A stretch of DNA of 6,912 bases from Candidatus Poseidoniaceae archaeon (GTDB lineage: Archaea; Thermoplasmatota; Poseidoniia; Poseidoniales; Poseidoniaceae): positions 1,745 to 8,656 of the forward strand of contig DUJC01000086.1 of assembly GCA_013330015.1 (NCBI GenBank), in the 5' to 3' direction. Under the pieces are notes generated by a model that was not told where the DNA came from, made no database searches, and was given only the letters and a program-made list of their open reading frames with translations. Made by a program: the position numbers and the translations under genes. This document shows, one piece after another, positions 1 to 5,110 of this stretch; positions within the stretch are counted from its first letter, which is position 1; the number at the start of each line of letters is the position of its first letter.

Positions 1-54
1 TCACTGCTGTCACTGCTATCGCTGCTGTCGCTAGTATCAGCAGTGCTTGAACTG
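1..54 (-). repeat. Degenerate 9-bp tandem repeat encoding a Ser/Asp linker
   Basis: Imperfect 9-bp units related to CACTGCTGT (plus strand) are repeated from base 1 and decay rightwards. On the coding minus strand they read as S-D-S-S-D-S-S-D-S-S type triplets. The tract lies in the lipoprotein gene just after the lipidated cysteine and acidic stretch, so it encodes a flexible surface linker. The left end is not visible. Confidence 0.6.
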
Positions 55-182
55 CTGTCAGTAGCTGCTGAACTGCTTGTGTCGTCGTCGGAGTCATCTC
101 CGCCAATACAGCCCGCGAAAGCAGCCATCATCATCAGCAAAATCAGGGTTATTCCTTGTGTTTTTTTCATGCTTAGTTTCAT
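1..182 (-). CDS. Secreted lipoprotein, N-terminal part only (runs off left edge)
   Basis: This reading frame is open to the window edge and covers 60 codons plus 2 nt. From the ATG at 182 it starts MKLSMKKTQG; an in-frame ATG at 170 (MKKTQG) is the alternative start. A basic n-region is followed by a hydrophobic core (I-T-L-I-L-L-M-M-M-A-A) and a lipobox-like F-A-G-C. The cysteine is residue 25 from the first ATG and 21 from the second. After it come IGGDDSDDD and a Ser/Asp/Thr/Ala-rich linker, which is typical of lipid-anchored extracytoplasmic proteins of marine archaea, often substrate-binding proteins of ABC importers. The functional domain lies outside the window, so the substrate is unknown. 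The two upstream metal-box-like palindromes suggest an iron or other metal/siderophore binding protein, but that is inference. Codon periodicity and the signal peptide make the gene itself convincing. Confidence 0.85.
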   Translation of the reverse strand, partial: MKLSMKKTQGITLILLMMMAAFAGCIGGDDSDDDTSSSAATDSSSSTADTSDSSDSSDSS

Positions 183-242
183 TTTTTTCACTATCCTCAA
201 CCTCTCGGTATTGACTGTCCCATTGGCAGGTACTTCATAAGT

Positions 243-258
243 TTTAGGCTACCCTAAA
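243..258. promoter_or_regulatory. Palindromic operator, box 1 (DtxR/IdeR-like)
   Basis: Perfect inverted repeat TTTAGG-CTAC-CCTAAA. The inner 14 bases TTAGGCTACCCTAA differ at one position from TTAGGCTAACCTAA, the right part of the mycobacterial IdeR consensus box. It lies in the divergent region between the minus-strand lipoprotein and the plus-strand glycosyltransferase. A metal-dependent DtxR-family repressor is the best guess for the binding protein; the regulator gene is not in the window. Confidence 0.65.
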
Positions 259-262
259 CTTA

Positions 263-276
263 TTAGGAACGCCTAA
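263..276. promoter_or_regulatory. Palindromic operator, box 2 (DtxR/IdeR-like)
   Basis: Inverted repeat TTAGG-AACG-CCTAA, the same arms and 4-bp spacer as box 1, with a centre 19 bp away. The two boxes flank an AT-rich TATA-like stretch (258-265; TAATAAGT on the minus strand). That would place box 1 between TATA and the transcription start of the lipoprotein gene, a usual position for an archaeal repressor site. The spacer is less like the IdeR consensus than in box 1. Confidence 0.58.
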
Positions 277-328
277 ATCCAATAGGCATCAGGACAGCAC
301 ATCGGCCCTATTAGCAGGAAGATTGGAC

Positions 329-1978
329 ATGAAAAAATCTGAATCGATTGAAAAACCTTACGATACAGGTGAAGACGATTTTGAAATCTTTCCAGATCAA
401 GGAAAGAACCGTGTGTACCCAATCACTCTCGGCCTGATTCTCCTGTTTTCCGGAGTGATGAGGTTCAGAGGATTGGATACTGAATCTTTTTGGCTCGATG
501 AGCTCACAACACTCCATGCCATTAGTCAAGGAACGTGGAAGGCAACGATGGAAGGTTGGCTTTCGATGGTTGGAATGGGTACATGGCTAATGTATTTCTG
601 GAAACTCATTGTCGGTGATTCGGATTTTGCACTGCGTTCTTTGAGTGCGATTACAGGCATCATACTGGTTTACATTGTCGCTGAATTCACGCGTCGTTTC
701 CACGACGAAAAAGCTGCAGTTATCGCTGCAAGCATGTTTTCTATTTCCCACCTTGCGATTCTATACAGTCAAGAATTTCGGCCGTACATGTTCACAACTA
801 CGTTCATTTGGCTTTCTTTCCTATTGATTCGCTCTGAGCGAAGATTAACACGAAATGAAACGATTTTATGCATCGTACTTCTATCGTTTTCTTACCTTGT
901 TCATTATGTTGCAGGCCTAGTTATTGTCCTTGGACTGCTGACTGATTTTTTCATACGAGTCTCGCAGGCGGTGCGCACGAAAAACCAAGACGAGGCAACT
1001 AAACTCGACCGAATCGTTCTCTTCCTCAAAGGTAAATCCGGGCAGTGCCTCAAAATTTCATTTGCACTTGCGATGCTTGCCATTTTCATGTTGGAAAAAA
1101 TGCGTTATGATTCGTCGAATACCAACCATAGCATGTGGATCAATGATCCTCCAACAAGACCAGTGGTTTCGTTGTTCGATTACTTCTTTGCATTTGATAC
1201 CCGAGGAGGCTTCACTGACATCGCCGAAGCAATGTGGTATTTTGTGCTCTTGACACCTTTTCTCATGTTAGCTCATCGCTACATCTTGGGTAAGAAAAAA
1301 TCCCTCTCTTCCGAATCGGAATGGTTTGTCTGGGCGATTGGAGGCGGTTCGATGTTGATCATCGTCTTGTACTCCATAATGGCCAGAAACCTTTGGGTTT
1401 CGCGCTATTTTGTGTTCTCAATGCCAGCTTGGTACATTCTGTTTGGGATTGGAATATCCCGTGTGATTGACATCGCAATGAAAATTGATTTGAAAGGAAC
1501 AACATCAGAATTTGAACAGAAATCAATGCTCGTAGCCATAGTATTTTCATTCCTTTTTGTCCTCAACAGCACGCATTGGTACGTGCATGAGTACAACTAC
1601 TACGATCAAGGTGGACGTTCTGATTTTAAGGGAATGAGCCAATGGCTTGACGATAACGTCGAGGGAAATCAGAGTGACATCTTCATCATCTCACAACCTT
1701 ACGCAAAATACTGGAATCTGTATCTTGAACGGATGGACAGTGACGTGATCATAGATGAACACACCAGATGGGGTCACGTGAGTTCAGGTCAAGCCAACCA
1801 AATCATTGACGACGAACCATTTGAAGTTATACATGTTCGAGGACATAAATTATCAATGTGGGAATATGACAGCCTAACGTTAGCACTCAAGCCTGATTAT
1901 GAGCTTGTATCGAGCTTTGAATTTATTGAAGGACACATCGATGTTTACCACCGGACCAAGAATTCTGGTTTGTCGTAA
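329..1978 (+). CDS. GT-C fold glycosyltransferase, family 39 / PMT_2-like integral membrane protein
   Basis: A 549-residue polytopic membrane protein. It likely moves a sugar from a polyprenyl-phosphate carrier onto a lipid, glycan or protein acceptor on the outer face of the membrane; donor and acceptor cannot be told from sequence. After a short acidic cytoplasmic tail, the first membrane segment (about 29-46) leads into the first outer loop with S-F-W-L-D-E-L (about 53-59), the acidic motif expected for GT-C catalysis or metal binding. A second family hallmark, Y-S-Q-E-F-R-P-Y, lies at about 146-153. About ten further hydrophobic segments run to about 413, followed by a soluble C-terminal domain of about 130 residues, as in ArnT/PMT relatives. 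The ATG at 329 is preferred because GGAAG (317-321) sits 7 nt upstream; a TTG at 323 would add two residues but has almost no spacing. Boxes 1 and 2 lie upstream, so shared regulation with the lipoprotein is possible. No glycan gene cluster is visible around it. Confidence 0.88.
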   Translation: MKKSESIEKPYDTGEDDFEIFPDQGKNRVYPITLGLILLFSGVMRFRGLDTESFWLDELTTLHAISQGTWKATMEGWLSMVGMGTWLMYFWKLIVGDSDFALRSLSAITGIILVYIVAEFTRRFHDEKAAVIAASMFSISHLAILYSQEFRPYMFTTTFIWLSFLLIRSERRLTRNETILCIVLLSFSYLVHYVAGLVIVLGLLTDFFIRVSQAVRTKNQDEATKLDRIVLFLKGKSGQCLKISFALAMLAIFMLEKMRYDSSNTNHSMWINDPPTRPVVSLFDYFFAFDTRGGFTDIAEAMWYFVLLTPFLMLAHRYILGKKKSLSSESEWFVWAIGGGSMLIIVLYSIMARNLWVSRYFVFSMPAWYILFGIGISRVIDIAMKIDLKGTTSEFEQKSMLVAIVFSFLFVLNSTHWYVHEYNYYDQGGRSDFKGMSQWLDDNVEGNQSDIFIISQPYAKYWNLYLERMDSDVIIDEHTRWGHVSSGQANQIIDDEPFEVIHVRGHKLSMWEYDSLTLALKPDYELVSSFEFIEGHIDVYHRTKNSGLS

Positions 1979-2024
1979 AAATTCCCTGAGCACAGCGGTT
2001 TTCACCAGGAAGGACTCAGGGAAT
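1977..2024 (-). terminator. Hairpin plus T-run, terminator-like on the minus strand
   Basis: A perfect 10-bp inverted repeat: ATTCCCTGAG at 1981-1990 pairs with CTCAGGGAAT at 2015-2024, with a 24-nt loop. Read on the minus strand, the stem runs directly into five T residues (1981-1977). On the plus strand no T-run follows it. It begins 2 nt after the glycosyltransferase stop and ends 4 nt beyond the stop of the small minus-strand ORF, so it probably ends the short minus-strand transcript. Archaeal termination depends mainly on the U tract, so the hairpin may instead protect 3' ends. Confidence 0.55.
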
Positions 2025-2028
2025 GACA

Positions 2029-2187
2029 TCATCTGGATTGCTCTTTCAGAAACAAAACCCCTTGCAAACCCCGAAACATCTCGGCTCCTTCCTTAGCTGC
2101 AGCCGGGATTATTGCAAAACCAAACGATGTAAGAAAACGATTCCGCAGAAGCGAATACACATTGGAGGAACAAATTTGCGTGCCCAT
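2029..2187 (-). CDS. Possible 52-residue small protein behind the second operator pair
   Basis: Short ORF from ATG at 2187 to TGA at 2031-2029, starting MGTQICSSNVYSLLRN and ending LFLKEQSR. I recognise no family. It has one cysteine and a mildly hydrophobic middle (FLTSFGFAIIPAAA), too short and polar to call a clear membrane segment. Support is positional: boxes 3 and 4 with a TATA-like element lie immediately upstream, and a hairpin plus T-run lies immediately downstream. No Shine-Dalgarno is present, and the start would be about 13 nt from the predicted transcription start. The ORF could be fortuitous inside a non-coding small RNA. An overlapping plus-strand ORF at 2023-2205 stops inside box 3 and looks less plausible. 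Confidence 0.33.
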   Translation of the reverse strand: MGTQICSSNVYSLLRNRFLTSFGFAIIPAAAKEGAEMFRGLQGVLFLKEQSR

Positions 2188-2199
2188 GCAGAATCACCG

Positions 2200-2217
2200 T
2201 TTTAGGCTGCCCTAAAA
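2200..2217. promoter_or_regulatory. Palindromic operator, box 3 (DtxR/IdeR-like)
   Basis: Perfect 7-bp arms: TTTTAGG-CTGC-CCTAAAA. The 14-base core matches 12 of 14 positions of TTAGGCTAACCTAA from the IdeR consensus. On the minus strand it would occupy about -17 to +1 relative to the predicted start of the short transcript, where a bound repressor would block initiation. Arms and spacer length are the same as in box 1, almost 2 kb away. Confidence 0.65.
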
Positions 2218-2220
2218 ACG

Positions 2221-2231
2221 ATAGTATTTAG
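2221..2231 (-). promoter_or_regulatory. TATA-like element between boxes 3 and 4
   Basis: Minus-strand CTAAATACTAT is a reasonable archaeal TATA-box match. It lies between the two palindromes and about 26 bp ahead of a predicted start near 2200. This promoter would serve the short transcript downstream of the membrane-protein gene. The assignment is by pattern and spacing only. Confidence 0.4.
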
Positions 2232-2232
2232 T

Positions 2233-2248
2233 TTTAGGCCTCCCTAAA
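2233..2248. promoter_or_regulatory. Palindromic operator, box 4 (DtxR/IdeR-like)
   Basis: Perfect inverted repeat TTTAGG-CCTC-CCTAAA, centred 32 bp from box 3. It directly abuts the TAA stop (2251-2249) of the minus-strand membrane-protein gene and would cover the region just upstream of the TATA-like element (BRE position). Its spacer is less like the IdeR consensus (11 of 14 core positions). Confidence 0.6.
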
Positions 2249-3163
2249 TTAAACAACGAGCCATTGATTTACAATCGATTCAGCATAGGGGTCTGAAGCC
2301 AATCCATCATGGGAAAATGGTCTTACGACAACCAGCAATTCAATGGTTCCACCCCAATTGGATTGTCCAACAATCACAACCTCGCCTACATAGGTTCCCT
2401 CAGGGTCTGCACCAGAGGTTGCATAGCATTCGTAAACCCATACATTGAGTTCAACATTACCTGAGGATGGTCGGAACGTATGAGATTGAGCTTCACCTTT
2501 CTGATCCAGTCGGAATGCTTCGCTATCGATTCGTAATAGAGGGATCCGTTCATCAGCCAAATCAATCGCTTGACGCATTCTCGACTCCTGCATGCCAAGC
2601 AAAGACGAAATCCAAATCGATGATTCAACTTGCAGGAATGGATTGTGTTGATGAGGGGTTCGAAGAACAAGACTTTGGACAACCTCAAAATTGGTTGGAT
2701 CCAGTGGTTCAACAAACACCCATGTGTACTGTTGACTACTGGGCCAAGCCGGTGCGTAGGGATTTTCCGTTGCAAACGGTTCGCCCCAATCTTCTGGTGC
2801 GCGTGGAGTATCTGTGGGCATGAACCCAAAACCTCCGAGCATCAACAATACCAGAAATCCAGCCATGAGACGTCGATTGCGAAACTCAGTCCAATCGAGG
2901 CGTCCTGCAGGACTTGCAAACGAGAGAGCCACGACGATTGGTAGAACAACGAACACACCATAAGGAATCACGAGCAAGAGAACGAGTCCAAGAATTGCAT
3001 ACAATGTCGAACGTTCACCCATGAAAGATACGAATTCTAGTGAATCATCTTTGGAAACAAGCCGCAGAATGCCAAAAGCAAGCGGAATCGAGACAAGAAC
3101 AAGGAGGAAGCCAATCGCATCTATGGCCATCCCCATGCTCAATGAACAGGATGTAACGGTCAT
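2249..3163 (-). CDS. Membrane protein of unknown function with C-terminal extracytoplasmic domain
   Basis: No family recognised. With the ATG at 3163 the product has 304 residues. Hydrophobic segments lie at about 13-36, 54-83 (long enough for two passes, with a central PYG) and 99-115, each separated by short charged stretches such as SKDDSLEF and GRLDWTEFRNRR. The remaining 190 or so residues are polar, beginning with a proline-rich stretch (PTDTPRAPEDWGEP, then ENPYAPAWPSSQQ). The hydrophobic strands alternating with polar turns near the end (VELNVWVYE, GTYVGEVVIVG, GTIELLVVVRPF) suggest a beta-rich fold, probably outside the cell. Alternative starts are a TTG at 3193 and ATGs at 3136 and 3130; the last two place the first membrane segment closer to the N-terminus. 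It is transcribed divergently from the ABC transporter genes with a gap of about 60 bp, which hints at a related role but does not prove it. Confidence 0.8.
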   Translation of the reverse strand: MTVTSCSLSMGMAIDAIGFLLVLVSIPLAFGILRLVSKDDSLEFVSFMGERSTLYAILGLVLLLVIPYGVFVVLPIVVALSFASPAGRLDWTEFRNRRLMAGFLVLLMLGGFGFMPTDTPRAPEDWGEPFATENPYAPAWPSSQQYTWVFVEPLDPTNFEVVQSLVLRTPHQHNPFLQVESSIWISSLLGMQESRMRQAIDLADERIPLLRIDSEAFRLDQKGEAQSHTFRPSSGNVELNVWVYECYATSGADPEGTYVGEVVIVGQSNWGGTIELLVVVRPFSHDGLASDPYAESIVNQWLVV

Positions 3164-3226
3164 ATGCGTTTGGGATTCGATTGCCAAAAACAAAGCATTT
3201 GAGACATATGCCTTCTAAGCCGTAGC

Positions 3227-4237
3227 ATGGGGGATGACGTTGCGATGCAGTTTGACTCCATCGGATATCGCCATCAAATTTCAAATCCAGCATGGTACAA
3301 TCCGTTCAAAAAACGAAAGGGAGCAGGTATTACTCACGTCGACCTTTCCATTCCGGAAGGGACCATCATTGGCTTGGTAGGAACAAACGGTGCTGGAAAA
3401 ACCACACTCTTGCGGATGATAAGCGGTATCCTTCCACTCGAAGAAGGAACTGTGAAGCGCAATGAAAGCATATTGGACGGCGATGCCTTGCGTTCCTTGG
3501 TCGGATTCATGCCTGAACAAGTCCGATGGTCGAGTCAAGGAACCATTCGTCGAACGATGACTGAATTTGCACACTTACGCGGCTGCTCGGTTCAATCTGC
3601 ACTGGATGTTCTTGCCGTTGTGGGACTCAAAAATCGAATGGATTCTACCCTTGATTCATTGAGCCAAGGAATGAGGCAACGGCTTTCATTGGGCGTTGCT
3701 TTGCTAGGAACGCCGCGTGTTCTCGTCCTCGATGAGCCATTCAATGGCATGGATCCAGTCGCCATTGATGCGTTCAAACGGTTGCTTCGCTCGTTAGCAA
3801 ACAAAGGCATCTCGATCATCGTTTCAAGCCATCATCTCGCAGAATTGGATTACCTCGTTGACACCATTGCTTTGCTTCACCGTGGCCAACTGCTCGCTCA
3901 TGGTACAACCGATTCACTTCGAGCCAATCTTGGATTTGAACAAATGACTGAAATCGTTCTCGAACGGGAAATCGAGGAAGAACTTCTCCATGCGATGAAC
4001 GTTCTCGAACACATCGAATCCGAAGGACAACATCGCTATGTCATCGAATCGGGACATCATGACCTTCTCGACAAGCTCGTGGCGAACAACCACACAATCT
4101 CAACCTGGAGAGTTGTCCCCCAAACGCTCATCGAACTGCTTTGCGCAGCAACAGGGATGGATAGGAAAACCATCGGAATGGATGTCGAACAGAGCAGCAT
4201 GATACCGTTTCGAACCGTGGGTGGTGAGGAAGAATGA
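3227..4237 (+). CDS. ABC transporter ATP-binding protein (ABC-2 exporter type, NosF/CcmA-like)
   Basis: A 336-residue cytoplasmic ATPase that would power the permease encoded next to it. Walker A GTNGAGKT is at 52-59. The Q-loop region is VGFMPEQ (92-98), with a Glu at the usual Gln position as is common in this exporter group. The signature LSQGMRQR is at 145-152, Walker B VLVLDEP at 165-171 including the catalytic Glu170, the D-loop is N-G-M-D at 173-176, and the switch His is H202 in SSHHLAE. All catalytic motifs are intact. After about residue 225 there is a C-terminal extension of about 110 residues, usual for NosF/CcmA-type subunits. An insertion-like N-terminal stretch (W-Y-N-P-F-K-K-R-K, 23-31) precedes the core. 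The ATG at 3227 has no clear ribosome binding site; an in-frame ATG at 3245 (M7) is possible. Its stop overlaps the permease start by 4 bp, so the two are co-translated. Substrate unknown. Confidence 0.93.
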   Translation: MGDDVAMQFDSIGYRHQISNPAWYNPFKKRKGAGITHVDLSIPEGTIIGLVGTNGAGKTTLLRMISGILPLEEGTVKRNESILDGDALRSLVGFMPEQVRWSSQGTIRRTMTEFAHLRGCSVQSALDVLAVVGLKNRMDSTLDSLSQGMRQRLSLGVALLGTPRVLVLDEPFNGMDPVAIDAFKRLLRSLANKGISIIVSSHHLAELDYLVDTIALLHRGQLLAHGTTDSLRANLGFEQMTEIVLEREIEEELLHAMNVLEHIESEGQHRYVIESGHHDLLDKLVANNHTISTWRVVPQTLIELLCAATGMDRKTIGMDVEQSSMIPFRTVGGEEE

Positions 4238-5064
4238 CACCATCCAAACGAATGTGGCGGCTTACGTTTGCTCTCAGTAAGCAACGTATGTTATCGACAC
4301 GGATGTTCATCATGCTACCAATTCTTTTGTTGTTCATTCCGGGAATGGCTTGGGGTTTTGCAGACCCAAACATTCAGCTTCCAGCAGAACAACTTCCAAC
4401 AAATGGAACGGAAGTCATGTTCCTAGCAAGCATTGGTATCGTCTTTGCTGGAACAATGGCTGCTGTCCTCATCGCTCACGATGGAATTAGCCGAGATCGC
4501 ATGAGTGGTGTTCTCGAAGTCCGCCTTTCTCAACCGATGCCAAGGTGGAGACAAGGTGTTGTCCTCATGATTGGCCATTGGAGCAGTATCGCACTTCCTG
4601 TGGCAGTTCTATTGATTGCATCCATGATGCTCGTAGGTTATCGAAGCGGCATGTGGATGCCGTTGAGTGATGCCCTCATCTACATCGCTGCAGCAATGTT
4701 AATTCTTCTGTGGTACACTGTCTTCGCCCTGCTTGCATCAAGCATTGCCAAGGAACAAGGCTCAGCCATTGCATTTTCAATCGGCCTGTGGTTCTTGTTC
4801 ACATTGCTATGGGTCCTGTTCACGACACTCCTCGCTGCACTGAACGGCGTTGCAGTTGGCGATACCCAAGACCAAGGGTACCTCGTGTTTGAGGGGCGCT
4901 TGGATCTGCTTTCTCCAAATGGGGTCTATCACCATCTTTTGGAAACCCGATTGGAGGGGGTCAATCGAGGCGTTTCAGCGCTTGGCGCATACCTTGCTGC
5001 GATTCTTTGGACAATTGCGCCGGTGTTCCTGTTCCAGCGTCGACTGAATCGGCTTGTTCCTTGA
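4234..5064 (+). CDS. ABC-2 family transporter permease (NosY-like)
   Basis: A 276-residue membrane subunit, the partner of the preceding ATPase, with ATGA start/stop overlap. Six hydrophobic segments lie at about 24-42, 62-82, 111-135, 146-170, 178-202 and 248-267. Between the second and third is the cytoplasmic motif D-G-I-S-R-D-R-M-S-G-V-L-E (about 83-95) followed by LSQPMPRW, which matches the family pattern D-x-I-S-x-E-R-x-x-G-T-L-E, thought to couple to the ATPase. An outer loop at about 203-247 contains L-S-P-N-G-V-Y-H, also seen in this group. Members export or move lipids, polysaccharides, copper-related factors or antibiotics, so no substrate is assigned. One permease gene implies a homodimer. 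The 46-bp gap to the following secreted-protein gene suggests one transcription unit. Confidence 0.9.
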   Translation: MTPSKRMWRLTFALSKQRMLSTRMFIMLPILLLFIPGMAWGFADPNIQLPAEQLPTNGTEVMFLASIGIVFAGTMAAVLIAHDGISRDRMSGVLEVRLSQPMPRWRQGVVLMIGHWSSIALPVAVLLIASMMLVGYRSGMWMPLSDALIYIAAAMLILLWYTVFALLASSIAKEQGSAIAFSIGLWFLFTLLWVLFTTLLAALNGVAVGDTQDQGYLVFEGRLDLLSPNGVYHHLLETRLEGVNRGVSALGAYLAAILWTIAPVFLFQRRLNRLVP

Positions 5065-5110
5065 CTGTTCTTAACCAAGCATTGATGAACGTTGTTGGTC
5101 TCGTCCAATC

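Larger units (their letters stand above)
1977..2200 (-). ncRNA. Candidate metal-regulated small RNA (alternative or in addition to the 52-aa ORF)
   Basis: Boundaries are inferred. The TATA-like element at 2231-2221 predicts a start near 2200, and the hairpin with T-run ends near 1977, giving about 200-225 nt. Inside, the minus strand has a small hairpin (arms 2105-2101 and 2086-2082) and two copies of a GGGGTTT motif (2072-2066 and 2061-2055) that could act as exposed pairing sites. No known RNA family is recognised. Expression cannot be shown from sequence. Confidence 0.35.

Noticed and set aside
281..312. Inverted repeat AATAGG (281-286) and CCTATT (307-312) ahead of the glycosyltransferase
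   Set aside because: Only 6 bp with a 20-bp spacer, different geometry from the four operator boxes; could easily arise by chance.
2023..2205. 60-codon plus-strand ORF in the intergenic region
   Set aside because: Its stop lies inside operator box 3, its start lies inside the hairpin arm, and its Lys/Cys/Arg-rich sequence resembles no protein. The minus-strand unit explains the region better.
2200..2248. Boxes 3 and 4 as plain transcription terminators for convergent genes
   Set aside because: The 7-bp and 6-bp stems are short, and the same palindrome occurs in a divergent promoter region at 243-276 where terminators are not expected. An operator role fits both places, though some terminator activity cannot be excluded.
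2467..2944. Plus-strand ORFs opposite the membrane-protein gene (118 and 104 codons), plus a 147-codon minus-strand ORF in another frame
   Set aside because: They overlap a longer minus-strand frame with clear membrane segments and coherent composition; these are frame shadows.
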